A DNA stretch of 64,000 bases from Membranipora membranacea (lineage: Eukaryota > Bryozoa > Gymnolaemata > Cheilostomatida > Membraniporidae). Positions 10,627-21,789 of this stretch are shown here, in pieces. Both the position numbers and the translations under genes were made by a program. The first letter of the stretch is position 1. Each line of letters begins with the position of its first letter. The notes beneath the pieces were generated by a model. That model had not been told where the DNA came from. It made no database searches and was given only the letters and a program-made list of their open reading frames with translations. The DNA lies in assembly GCA_914767715.1 (NCBI GenBank), contig OU612065.1, forward strand, positions 4,712,001 through 4,776,000, given 5' to 3'.

Positions 10627-13600
10627 CTATGTCTCCATTTCTTTCTCTTCCATCAGTTTATCATCCTCCATCCGATTATTGTTATTTCCTTGAGTCGGCG
10701 AAGGAAAGCTGAAAACAGAATACTAGAGATGCACAACACAAAACGATATTTGCATAGAATGTTTTGGGGCGGCAGGGGGGGGATGGGTCGGGGTTAAGAG
10801 TCTGGAGGGATCAGACTAAAGTTGACCATGAATTGCCTTGTGCCGCTATATTTTTTTACACTTATTGTGATGCAACCACAAACACACAACTATTTATACA
10901 ACAAACAGTGGTGCAATATCTAGACCAAGTTTGGTCCTTTTACCTGCATCCGGAGTTGCTCCCAACCCACTGGTATCGCCACTGCTGGAAAGGAGCAACT
11001 GGAATGCAGGCAATTGGATTAAACTCGATCTATGCGTTATTTGATAGTTTGGCTAATGTTGACTGTAACCAAACAGCAGCATGAATTGACTTGAAACCCT
11101 GACTAGTGATTTAATTACCTGATCACATTGGCTTCTGATAGCGTCTCGGGTAGTTTCTTGTGATTTGTTTCTGGGGGTATGAGGTGCAGGAGTCCAACTG
11201 TCACCATCATCACCACATAGATTGATGGAAGTATCACGTCCTCATGAGGCACATCAATAAATTTGTGCTGTAATTGAAATATACAACGAATCAGCTCAGT
11301 AATAAGTGTATAAATTCCATGAGCTAATGTACCAGACATAATTGAAAGTAGCAATACCAATTAATATTCAGAACTGAAGAGATCCACAATCTAGGTCACT
11401 GGAAGAATATTTCGCTTTGATCAACTTACCAGATCCACCATATAAGGAGCAGTGACAGTTCCTATCCTTCCTACTACTCCATTCATTGCCGACAGTGTAC
11501 AACGGAGTGTTGTGGGGTAAACCTCAGTCTGCCAGACTAATATCACATTCCAGGCAGCTGATATGAAAAACTTGCCAATCACACTAAGAACAGTCACTGC
11601 CATGGAAGACTCTGTAAGAACAAATTCCAAAAACATGATTTCCATGAAAACTGATTCCTCATTATATATGTATGCATGTTGTATGGCGTTAAGGTGAATA
11701 CCACACCATCTGACCTTAGCAGCCAACCAACTGTTCAATATTTAAAACACGGCGGCAGCTTTATACTAACATGCACTGATATACTATATTTTGATTATAA
11801 TACCAACCTGGTCTGAATACTAGAAGTAGTATAGAAATGAGCAGACTGAGGGCGCCTCCTAGATAAGTACCTACTGTCGGTCCTTTCCTCCCTATCCATG
11901 CTATACTATAGCAGGCCACATAAGCCAGACCCTCCACTGCACACATTATGAAGTGATTCAAGAAAATATTGCCAGGCAGATTCGACACTCCAAATGACAA
12001 GGCATAGTATGTAAACGCACATGATATCCTACAAAATAAGTTGTGGCGTTATCAAATCCTGGATTTTACTTCGTAGTTTTCTCCTCCTCTTCCCACTTGG
12101 TTCAAATAATATTATGCATCCCACTTGTTATTGAATGAGGTACATGTTATATGAAACTATACTTTAAGTTTTACATTATAAAGTAAATGGTACCAGCCAG
12201 CTGAGAAGACAAAAAATCTAATGGTGACTCTCTTGTATCTCCACATGTCACAACATCCTTCTGAAGTTTTCTTCTCGCCTTTCATCACCTCCTCCCTACC
12301 GTCTTCACTCTTCTCGTTTAGTAACCCATGGTCTTTCATTGTCAATCTTGGAGCCACTACTCTATTAATTCTTGCCATTTTGTTCATCACATCAAGTGCT
12401 TGCTCTTTTTTACCGTTGGCCATCAACCAATGGGGGCTTTCATCTAATAGCCTGCAAGATAACAACAACATCTTTTGAACCACGATCATCATATTGTAAA
12501 AACATCAAGCAGCAAGAAAAATTTATGCCCTGCATGTGAAGAGAGCCAGTTAATGAGGGTATCATCATGTAAGCGACACGCATAGAAACTCTCTGTTAAT
12601 ATTGTATCTAAGTATATGAGTTACCAGATACATGCTATGCCAAGAGGCAGCGCTGGAATACTGATAGCCATCTGAAGATAACTCCAGTCTCTGATGAGAT
12701 ACGCCCAGAGTGAGAGAGAGCTCGAACCAAGAACCCAGAATACATCAATGGTGTTAATTGCATGTGATCGCTTGTGAGGTGAAGTTGACTCCATCGCTGT
12801 AATCAGAAAAATTCTTCATACCTATGTATTTTCTTACTTATATGGCTGCCAATACTTTTCCCTGAGTACCCAAGAGCATGGAATATGGTTCTAACTTATT
12901 GGGGTGCAGTTCTGATATAGTTTGTTGGTACTGATATTCGGAAATCAATAATGGAACAATAGGATACCTTTACCAGCAATCTCCCTTAAATTTAAGCACT
13001 TGCATTGAATATGGAAATTGAAATTGAAACTCCTGTTCTTCAGGTCCTGTATGAAAGAGAGCCTGACGGCCTCTTTTTTACTCACCAAGGGCAACCGCTG
13101 CAGAAAAACCAGCAAAGCAAATGAATCCCATAACACACTTGAGCACAATGTACATGACCAAGTTGGTCGCGAATGCGCTGGCTGTACCAAACACTGCGAT
13201 GATGAGGTATGTGGCTATAATTAACGGCTTTCTACCAAACCTGTGAAAGAAATAAAATATAAAACTTACAAATTGATTTTATCTAATGGTATTATTGACA
13301 TTACAATGACTTCAGTGCCAATGCCAAGCCTTACAATTGTAGATTTTGGTCCATGAAGTATAAATTTTGACAATTTTTGGCTACAGATTTCATATAATAT
13401 ATCAAGATCAGACAGAATCGAGAAAATCTATTTTTCAGAATTTCTTTTGATATCTCAATCTGAAGCAATCTGGAATGTTTCAAGAGAAATAATATCAGTA
13501 TTTCATCATGGAAAACAGACAGCACTCGATGATAGGCTTTCATGCCAGAGTCAACCTGGTACCCATCATGATGTAACCATAATTGTCAAAAAATAATTTT

Positions 13601-16600
13601 TTAGAAGGGATGACATAATGCAAACAGCAATTATTTTATGAAGATTTTTACCTGTCGCTAAGATATGAACCAATTATAGCTCCCACTCCTTCGCTGGCCA
13701 TCCATGCCATGTTTACCATTGTCACATGAAATGTCTTCTCACAAATCAGGTCAAACTGTATTAAAGATAATTTAGTTCTATTGTGAAGTGTAGCAGTTAC
13801 AGACATAACGTAAATATTAGATGACCACCTCTTTGTTGATGAGGATTGACATGGTATATGGTATATGGCAGTATGTTATTATTTATAATTCCATGCTATG
13901 ATGTAGGTGCAAAATCTCATAATTAGGTAAAATGAAACCAATGAATATCGAATTAAGCAAATAATGTCATGCCTACTTTATATTTGAACCAATAAAGCAC
14001 CGAAAATTATGGACAAAACAAAATATGCAAGCAAACGCAAAAAGTTTCTAGTTTCAGTAACTGCCTCCCAAAATGTTCAAATCCTTTGTTTTAAATAAAT
14101 AACGTTAAAGATAACTTTTTTGCTTTATATATATTTTATTATTGTTATATATATAGGTTATTCTTAGGTCAGAGAGTTTTTTCATCACAGTAACTGTTAC
14201 CTGTCATACCATCTTATAAGTTGGCACGCCTTTTCGTCAAAGGATTATTGGAAATGCTGCTGCTGTTAGGTCTAAGAGCTGATGAAAGGCCGACTTGATC
14301 TGGTGCTGGTCATATTGATAGGGGTGGACATGATTTTACATCCACGTGCTGACTTCTTTGACTCACCTCAGTAACTATTGTAGATGTGAATATACTGTTA
14401 TCATATAGATACTCTCCACACACCCCGTTGATCGTGACCCCATCTGTAACGTTCTGTGAGGAGACGATATCGCAAACTGTTAGCTCTGAGGAATTGGCAT
14501 GGCTTGTATAAATCTCTCCTGCCTCATCTACACATCTACAGATATGTAGGTATATATAGAGGCGTTTTTTGTTACACTGTTGGGCCTTTCAATTAAAAAC
14601 AGCCAAAATCATGATCTGATCGCTCACTCAATGAGTCAATGATAGCTGTTAGGGTCTCGCTCAGAGATCATGCACTCATTGATGGAACTATATACATTCT
14701 GAGTGAGTGATGTCAGAGCAATTTTGTCTAATTGAAAGACCAAGTGAGTGATAATTTTCAGCGATGTGATAGCAATAATTCGCTTTGGTAAAGCATCGCT
14801 TATTCTAATACACGACATCTGACACTTTTATGTGCCCTGTTTTAAATAAGAGTTATCTCCTCCTGTCGAACACAAATTTATCATGGCTTATCATGTAGCC
14901 TGTGCTAAATTTGCAGAAATAACATCCATTGGGGTAGGGTAAGGGTCCAGCCCTGCAAGTAAGTTATACCTCATCATAAGAACTTTCACATATCTGCAGG
15001 ACAAAAAATCTGAGCATGCATGATAAAGTTATTGAATGCAACAGTGTATTGTGCACTCTGATCACTGTCAATAGCTCTACTACCGCATACATCAAAGGAT
15101 GATTTATAGCATTCATTATGCAACCACAAATCACTATGTATAAACTGTTTGGAAACAGTAAACAAAAGAGGAATGTCCCCAACCATAAGATCAGCTGATT
15201 CATTCATAAGTATAAGACATTCAGTTTTATCCGAAAACAGTCATTATACAGCAAGATTTTGAGCAAATACCTCTAAATATTTTACGCAAGATTTAAAATA
15301 GTAATGGCATCATCATCCATGGACAGTACAGCAGACAAAGTAACGCATTCTGAAATAGAAATGTGGAGTGTTGATAGTTTGAAAGATTATTGCCGAAGGC
15401 GAGGATATAAAGTTTCTGGATCTTAGAAAGAACTTGTGTCAAGGGCCTATGTCTTGACAAATAATAACATTCCTGAAATTGAGGGCGAACGTGAAAAGTA
15501 GCTGTCAAGAAAGAAGGATTATAAAGGTCTTTACACCAAAGGTCTGCCGTCAACTGACCCGGTAAAACTGAAAAACTGGATTGATGAAAAGAATGGATTA
15601 AGATTGTGGCCACCAGTATCCTTTTTAGATATACATTGGTTTATGAGGGAACACGGCAGCGTTGAACTGAATCGGGAAGCTATGACTGCCTACAAAACTG
15701 GAAAAGCATTCAGTTAGTTTCAGTGTGACTGGTTGAAGGAAGTGTTTTACTGTCCTATCAGCAAATCTAACGAATACTGCTATCTCAAAGCAAAGTGTAC
15801 TCCAAGCAATAGAGCCAATGACGTTCTCCATGAGCTGTGGGTTAAGATAAAAAAGAAAAGTGGAGATATCGTCTCTGCCTACTGCAGTTGTGTCGCTGGG
15901 TAAGCAGTTATAAAACTTTGTTAACAAGGAATGGAAAGGAGTATTTTTGCGATGTACTGTTTTGATGTTATTATACACTTCCTATTTGGCAGACAATGTT
16001 CATTTAATTATGATAATTATTTTTGTTTTTAATTTATATTCCAAAAAATTGTTCATGATTTGATAGGTAATTTCTGTTAGCCATATAAATTTTAACTTGC
16101 TAAAATGGTAAAAAACTATGAAGATTGGCTAGCTGGCCTTTGATCATTTAATACAATATTATGTTATTACATCATTGTTAACTTTTCCTTTTACAGATTG
16201 AGTCAGACCTGTAACCATGTTGCAGCTCTACTGTTCAAAGTGGAGCATGCATATAAACTCGAGCTATCCAACCCTGCTTGTACATCCACAAGTAATGTTT
16301 GGAAAGAACCATCTGGTTCCAAAGTTGAGCTGAATCTGAGGTTGAGGGAGATGAAATTTATTAAGCCAGACCACTTAAAAGGAATAGGTGTGTTATTTTT
16401 AAGGATTGAGAGCTATGTATGCGTCAATATTTGTGTGTAAATGTAGCTAGGAATATTTCACCCCTTGATTTTCCAGAAAACTGTTTAACGTATATTATTG
16501 CAACAAAGAGCATTGTCAATCTGATTACATAACATAACAGAATTTTTGCTCATAACACATGAGGTTTTTCCACTTCATTTCTAATGAAGAGGAAACCAGC

Positions 16601-17030
16601 ACTCTAGAAAGATATACATTTACTGTTGTTGTGCTGGTGGACGGTGGTATTTTTTTAGTTAAGTTTATTATCAGATCCAATATTACCATGTGATGATAAT
16701 AATGGACCCCCATATCCATAATTCTGGAAAAACAAATTGTGTTGCAAAATCAACATGGCATTCAAAATAAAAAAATCATATGTAGTTTTACAAATGTCCA
16801 TTGCTAATCTAACAGTAGGGCCGTACTAAAAATCAGATAAAGCGTCTTCTAAACCATAATAGAAATGTGTTCGTTACTTACTGGAATTCCGGTGTGTAAT
16901 GTGTAAATACAGTCACAAACATCTGAGCTCCGAAAAGGGACACCAAGAGGCCATTCATCAGAAGAGACAGTAGCTGGTATCGTCCCATGTCACCAATCAC
17001 TACGAGGTGGTTGTTTACATCCAACCTCAT
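10627..17030 (-). CDS. SLC22-type organic ion transporter, copy A (10 coding exons, 546 aa)
   Basis: Coding exons from 5' to 3': 17030-16882, 14535-14367, 13755-13652, 13240-13086, 12796-12625, 12451-12194, 12028-11808, 11611-11430, 11267-11119 and 10708-10627. All have GT-AG borders and consistent phase. Start MRLDVNNHLVVIGDMGRYQ leads into membrane span 1. Exon 2 is the large extracellular loop, with Cys and NSS/NVT glycosylation sites. Exon 3 has the family signature FDLICEKTF. S139-D-R-F-G-R-K-P is the MFS loop 2-3 motif. ESPHWL at 254-259 precedes the central cytoplasmic loop, and E439-VYPTTLR sits near span 11. The acidic tail ends MEDDKLMEEKEMET. SLC22 proteins move organic cations, anions or zwitterions across the plasma membrane; the substrate cannot be read from this sequence. 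Intron 1 (2.3 kb) contains a SWIM pseudogene on the other strand. Confidence 0.93.
10905..11045. mobile_element. Foldback MITE in the last intron of SLC22-A
   Basis: The left part (ACCAAGTTTGGTCC, then CCTGCATCCGGAGTTGCTCC) and the right part (GGAGCAACTGGAATGCAGGC, then TTGGATTAAACTCGATC) are imperfect inverted copies of one another. The same terminal sequence and centre recur at 62,197-62,343, so this is a dispersed family. Target duplication is unclear. Confidence 0.65.
14580..14745. repeat. Imperfect foldback repeat in SLC22-A intron 1
   Basis: TTGGGCCTTTCAATTA on the left pairs with TAATTGAAAGACCAA on the right, and the inner parts (TCGCTCACTCA / TGAGTGAGTGA) pair as well. Many mismatches suggest an old MITE. 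No target duplication was identified. Confidence 0.5.
15304..16386 (+). pseudogene. SAP plus SWIM zinc-finger protein, broken, nested in SLC22-A intron 1
   Basis: From ATG 15,304 the frame reads WSVDSLKDYCRRRGYKV...KELVSRAY (SAP-like DNA-binding helix pair), then about 100 residues including LPSTDPVKLKNWIDEKNG, then a SWIM finger, CSC...TCNH. The finger is split across a 297-base intron: exon 15304-15899, exon 16197-about 16386, with donor GGTAAGC, acceptor TTTTACAG and phase kept. Three in-frame stops, all TAG, lie at 15424-15426, 15499-15501 and 15715-15717; there are no frameshifts. This layout resembles large invertebrate families that continue into a YqaJ-type nuclease domain; none is seen here, so it is also truncated. 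It may have arrived with a mobile element. An intact splice frame next to three stops suggests recent death, or a reading that tolerates TAG. Confidence 0.75.
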
Positions 17031-17061
17031 GGTTACTCTGAACGTTATCCTCAGTTATGAT
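17028..17061 (-). promoter_or_regulatory. SLC22-A 5' leader and splice acceptor
   Basis: Just upstream of the ATG a leader of about 31 bases follows TTTTCTTCAG on the minus strand, indicating that the 5' UTR is spliced from a more distal exon. Confidence 0.55.
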
Positions 17062-17774
17062 CTGAAGAAAATGGGATTTTACTCAAATAAAGGCCGCCTG
17101 TATCAACCTACAAGCGGATATCAGTCTTATCCAACTACCTCAGAGTAGTAGGTTTTACATGTATAGATAGTAGATACACGCAGAGGTAGAATGCCCATAC
17201 ATATTTAGGCAGTAGGTACATATGTACATATATAGTATATAGTAGATGCAAACATTTATAGATAGTAGGTACATTCACCTATGCGTACACATATATACAT
17301 GTAAACACATGCTAAAAACATTATCTGTTCTCTACTATTAGTTACACCCATAGACTTTATTATTTTAATAATCGAATCTCTAGTCACACCCTGCTGTGCT
17401 GAAAGTGTGTCTTGTAAATGGCAAAACACCTCACATCTCTGTAAAAAATAAACCCATCCTGCTGCTATCTGGCCGTCCATTCTACCTTATATCAGTTATA
17501 AAGTGTAACCGTCACCCATCCTAATGATTTGTATGAAAAACCCGTCCGGATGTGTTTCGACAGCAAACTCAGCTATCAAAGACCCATTCAGATGCCATTT
17601 TGGCTGCAAAATAGGATGTAAAAATAGAAGTTAAAGGCTGTCAAAATGAGCCTCGTAACATGCCATAACCATGCAACATTCTGATTTGCGCGATAATTTT
17701 TATGCCTACTGTACAGTCTTGTATGCAACAACAAATTCAAAGTGATGGTTTGTACTATGCTGAGTTTTACTTAC

Positions 17775-17900
17775 TCAGGTTTGCTATCGTTGTCTCCTAA
17801 GTACCCGGATACTATACCCTCACATTCGTGTGAAAGGGTTGATGCTTAGTGAAGAAGAACTTTCGCCTCTGATTCTATGAGCAGTGAAAAGACTCTAAAG
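17775..17900 (-). other. Probable non-coding 5' exon of SLC22-A
   Basis: On the minus strand CCTGA is followed by GTAAGTAAAAC, a strong donor. The homologous site upstream of copy B (ACTGA then GTAAGTAAG at 26,312) keeps the same sequence. The outer end of the exon is not defined. Confidence 0.45.
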
Positions 17901-17979
17901 CACAGTGACTGACCAATTCCTAACGTCAAGTGTGTATCTAATTCCAATGTAAAGTGCTTAACAAATACTGTCAGATTAA

Positions 17980-18060
17980 TCTTCGTGACCATCCATTACG
18001 CTGGTTCCTTTCAATTTGTTCGCATCAAATGATTGAAAATTGAATGGTTTGTCTGTGAAA
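17980..18060 (-). promoter_or_regulatory. Upstream block shared by SLC22 copies A and B (promoter candidate)
   Basis: TACGCTGGTTCCTTTCAATT and its flanks recur at about 26,510-26,570 at the same distance beyond the putative 5' exon. The duplication that made A and B therefore included this upstream region, or it is under constraint. Promoter function is inference. Confidence 0.4.
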
Positions 18061-18388
18061 AATTTAATCACTTTAGAACTCCAAATTTGAAAATTGATAC
18101 TTGAATACCCCTGATTGACGTCATTCTGATGCTACATATGAGCATAGATATGAGTTATCACACGGATATATTATTTCTGTGCCCAGAAAAACACAACCAT
18201 TGTTTTGCTTCTGGTTAATTTATGTAGCCTACATTTTGAACTAGAAATAATAATTTCAGTAAAGGTACAAAATAATGGCAATGCTCTTTGTAGGCAATGG
18301 TTGTCATAAGGACATCATAATGTAAACTCAACACGAATTTCATCATAATGATTGTGAATTTTCCAGGGTATAACCTAACACCTATATC

Positions 18389-18670
18389 TAGCCTGGGAAC
18401 ATAGGACTGCTGCAGTTCCTGATTTTGGGCTTGGTGTGGGTGGGGGTGGGGGGGGGGGGGGTGGGAAGGATGGAAGCTCTATTTGCTTTGCAGTTCCCAA
18501 TTTGGCTGCACATACACTTTTAACACCCCCACCCATACCAAGCCCAAAATCAGGAACTGCAGCAGTCCTATGCCTGGGAAGGCTGTCGGGGTGGGTGGGG
18601 GGGAGACAGCCTGGGTTAATCCGTCGGATTTACCCAGGCTGCCCCCCCCCCCAACAGCCTGCCCGGGCTA
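18389..18670. mobile_element. TAGCCT-family MITE, 282 bp, with 9-bp target duplication
   Basis: It begins TAGCCTGGGAAC and ends GCCCGGGCTA. The exact direct repeat ACCTATATC flanks it (18,380-18,388 and 18,671-18,679). Inside are two hairpins. The larger has arms of about 45 bp (GGACTGCTGCAGTTCCTGAT and its complement, 18,400-18,440 against 18,535-18,575) around a G-rich then C-rich centre. The smaller pairs GACAGCCTGGGT with ACCCAGGCTG near 18,604-18,642. Confidence 0.85.
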
Positions 18671-19616
18671 ACCTATATCAGTGAATGCGTTACAGCTGAA
18701 TTGGTCGAAACACAAATAATGACAATAATTTGAATGTAATATTTATATGGTACCTTGCTCTTTGTTTTGTTTGGCTGCGTCGTGATGAAGGTGATTTACT
18801 GGTTTCTTTTCAAATATATAGCTTGAAATTTCATTGCAAATCATAATATCATTGAGTCAGGAGTAAGATGGGGGGTGGGAAACATTATTATAAATTTTGT
18901 GAAGTGTAAAAGACACATCATTCAATATCACACATGTCTCATGATTCCTAAATGTACTCGTGGTCATAATGATGATAATCTGGTCACCTGGGGTGACACT
19001 TTCAATGCCGCCCTCAAACTTTCTCTGTCTATTCGAATTTTGAAAGTTTCAATCCAATATCATCTGATCTTCAAGTTTTGAGTTTTGCAGTTTTTTTACT
19101 AAGGAGTCTACAGGGTTGTTAAAAGATGTCTCATAATCGATAAATACACCATAAAAATAAAATTAAAGTTAAATCACCAACTATCAATTATCGATATGGA
19201 ATCATCTAACCAATACCAAAGGGAAAATTACTCTTCTACTTTTATTGTCGAGCTCTAGAGACTCTGTTAAGGTAATGTCAAAGACCGATCCGAATATCAA
19301 CATATCATATACCGTTGGAAAGCTGCCGAGCTACTGAAAATGAATACCTGAACAAAAACTTGATTCGATGACGTTGTGTCATTTTAGGGAGGAAATGAGG
19401 CAGAAAACGCTGTTTTTGTCAATGCAGATGGAGGAGTCAAATTAATTGCAAGAAACTTCGAAACAGGTGGAATATACACCGTAATTCCTCACCTATAGGT
19501 CACCGGACTTATAGGTGAATCACCCCCCTCAGAAAAAATTAAAATGCTCCAGTTATGAGACACCCCACAGCTATAAGACACCCCACAGCTATAAGACACC
19601 GTGTCTTATAAGTGAA

Positions 19617-19769
19617 TCATATCAGTAGTTGATGTTTGGAAGCTCTCCATCTTTGAATCAAGCGTCTATTAATGTTCAATTCCCTTGCAGTCTTGTCAAG
19701 GTTGTTATTCTTTTCAACTGTTCTCGATGCTTCCAGTTTCTGCTGAATGGTGTTTGAGGTTCTTGGCAT
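19617..19769 (-). pseudogene. Transposase N-terminal helix-turn-helix fragment
   Basis: The ATG at 19,769 opens a 50-residue frame whose centre (KTARELNINRRLIQRW) fits the DNA-binding helix-turn-helix of pogo/Brinker-like proteins: a charged recognition helix ending in RW. It stops soon after, with no DDE domain downstream. It is taken as a relic of the surrounding element. Confidence 0.5.
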
Positions 19770-19874
19770 GTTTTATTTATTTTGAAAGACTGTGAGAGAG
19801 ATATGATATGCTGATTGTTGAAAATTTTGAATTTTGTGGCACACATTCACATGACAATAAATGTTATAGTGGAC

Positions 19875-20412
19875 CATAGACTTAATAATAAACCTAGACA
19901 GGACACTGTATATAGCTGAAGTGAGGCACTTAATTATGGTGACGCGACGTCACTGGAGGGTGTAGAAACAGTGATTTTTACTCATAGCTATCATTGATTT
20001 ACCGTTCCCAGCTAGGGTTAAATGTTGATAACTCAACTGGCTTCAATCGGAATTTAAGTTTGAAAATTGCAATAGATTCAGCAGCTTCTGGCGATCACTT
20101 TGATAGTCGGTTTAGCTCCATAACTCAAATATTATCAAAAGAGCAAGCTATTTAAAACGGTGCATAGATATCAAAAGAGCAAGCTATTTAAAACGGTGCA
20201 TAGACTCAAAGCTATAATTTTTTTTGCAGTTTCAGTCCTGATTAAATGCTAATATCTCAAACAATCTTGTTGGAATTTTGAGTTTGAAAATTACAATATG
20301 TTCAGTAGCTTGTGGAGATCATTTTGATAGTCTGATTAGCTTCGTAGCTCAAATATTATCAAAAGCTAATGCTCCATACAGTGTCCTGTCTAGGTTTATT
20401 ATTAAGTCTATG
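19875..20412. mobile_element. hAT-type MITE, 538 bp, perfect 37-bp TIRs and 8-bp TSD
   Basis: Both ends carry the same 37 bp in inverse orientation (starting CATAGACTTAATAATAAACC), and TAGTGGAC is repeated exactly at 19,867-19,874 and 20,413-20,420. An 8-bp duplication with CA...TG ends points to the hAT superfamily. The interior holds two diverged copies of a unit of about 130 bp (each ending in CTCAAATATTATCAAAAG) and a tandem repeat of about 37 bp near 20,130-20,205. No transposase is present. Perfect termini imply recent movement. Confidence 0.9.
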
Positions 20413-20464
20413 TAGTGGACTCACTTCTCACTACAAATGAACTAGTTTTGGGAAAAGAACTGCC

Positions 20465-20532
20465 CCTAGTGAGTTTCGCACCCGCAACATCATGCTCACA
20501 AGTCGCACACTTTACCACAGAGCTATTCAGAT
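20465..20532 (-). repeat. tRNA-like sequence, degenerate SINE head
   Basis: The minus strand has an A-box-like TAGCTCTGTGG and a B-box-like GGTGCGAAACTC at tRNA spacing. The stems do not close well, so it is taken as a tRNA-derived relic rather than a working tRNA. Confidence 0.5.
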
Positions 20533-20682
20533 TCGGTGATGTTGGGCGGAATTAGTCCAACCTAAATATAAAAATGCTTCAAATGATAGTCGCGTCTATT
20601 AAGCTACTCCTTTACAGCTGCCTTCACTTGTAAGTCGCGGGATCTATAGGTGAGGGTTGATTAAAAAAAAATCCGATGTCTT

Positions 20683-20816
20683 ATCACGAAATATTATTGC
20701 CTTATTGGCGAGGCCGCAATATCTGCGCTAAATTGCTCTCAGTTTGCAGGCAGGTCGGAACACACCTGGGGGACCAACCAATCCCCAGTAGAAGATGGAC
20801 TGCCGTGGGATTACGG
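20683..20816 (-). mobile_element. tRNA-derived SINE, 5'-truncated copy
   Basis: The reverse complement matches the body of the SINE at 48,742 over about 120 bases, including the identical CCGACCTGCCTGCAAACTGA. It is cut within the B box. It lies between the pogo-like remnant and the resumed foldback arm. Confidence 0.75.
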
Positions 20817-21789
20817 TACTCAGAGATTGCGTTCATCATCGTAAAATTTGATTCTCTTTGATATGACTAGTCTAAATTGACTTTTTACGTCACGCCATAC
20901 AATGCATTTTTTTTTGTGAAGCCGTGAAAATATGTGAAATTTCAATCATTAATGCAGAACAGATCAAAATTAGCTGTTTTTAGGGACTCTTAGAGTGTTT
21001 TTGTGCATTCTTTTGCGTCAAATTCAAGAAAAAAGAAGAGGCAGTGAAAAATTCCGTTGGCATTTCCTGTGTGCACCATGGTTAATGAAAGCGGCTTCCT
21101 ACGTGAGAACTTTCAAAAAAACTTTGTTTGGCCAGAATTATGGTCATTTGGACAGCACATTTGACGTTATGCAAAAGTGGCGAAAATATTAGCTATATTT
21201 GAGAGTCTACTGTCTTCGCAATATGCAAGCTAATTTGAAGTGTACTCTAAGAGAAAATCATAATTAGTTTTGTTTCCGGCCTATGATCTGTTCTGAATTA
21301 ATGATTGAAATTTCACATATTTTCAAGGCTTCAGAAAAACAATGCATTGTATGGCGTGATGTAAAAAGTCAATTTAGACTAGTCATATATCAAAGAAAAT
21401 AAATTTTTATGATGAACGCAATCTCTAAGTATACATTCCAACTGGTTTGAAATTTCTTGCATTTAATTTGACTCCATCTGCATTGACAAAAACAGCGTTT
21501 TCTGCCTCATTTCCTCCCTAAAATGCCACAACGTCATTGAATCAAGTTTTTGTTCAGGTATTAATTTTCAGTAGCTCGGCAGCTTTCCAGCGGTATATGA
21601 TATGTTGATATTCGGATCGGTCTTTGACATTACCTTAATTAAGTCTTTTGAGATGTGGCTACATGGTGGCTTTTTTTACCATGTTTCTCAACAATGAAGT
21701 AAAGTTTTTGCTGCATGGATGAAATATATATACTGATCAGTGTCAACTATGTGATGAATTATGATAAGCCAATACACAATACTAGGTTG

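Larger units (their letters stand above)
19487..20655. mobile_element. Pogo/Tigger-like element remnant inside the foldback element
   Basis: Imperfect terminal inverted repeats of about 32 bp, starting CCTCACCTATAGGTC on the left and complementary to GATCTATAGGTGAGG at 20,641-20,655 on the right, bracket the region. Short tandem TATAAGACACC repeats follow the left end. A minus-strand ORF (19,769-19,617, 50 aa) reads LDKTARELNINRRLIQRWR, a helix-turn-helix of the type that starts pogo/CENP-B-like transposases. The catalytic part is absent and the remnant is itself interrupted by a hAT-type MITE. Confidence 0.6.
19267..21638. mobile_element. Long foldback DNA element with TTAA flanks, split by later insertions
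   Basis: The termini are TTAA-GGTAATGTCAAAGACC and the reverse complement followed by TTAA at 21,635-21,638. The left arm is in two pieces, 19,267-19,478 and 20,819-20,972; joined, they match the reverse complement of 21,286-21,638, an uninterrupted right arm of about 350 bp. The loop is 20,973-21,285. A TTAA target is known for piggyBac and Kolobok families; no transposase is present, so this is a non-autonomous member. About 1.34 kb of other elements sits inside the left arm. Confidence 0.8.

Noticed and set aside
14986-15207. Cys-containing 73-codon frame in SLC22-A intron 1 as an alternative ectodomain exon
   Set aside because: No good acceptor and donor pair in a matching phase and no counterpart in copies B or C.
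18436-18684. Pro/Gly-rich ORFs
   Set aside because: They are translations of the G- and C-rich loop of the 282-bp MITE.
19478-20820. Single transposon with ends CCGTAATTCC / GGGATTACGG and TA target
   Set aside because: The right-hand end belongs to the tRNA part of the truncated SINE, so the apparent terminal repeat is a coincidence; the pogo-like remnant ends near 20,655.
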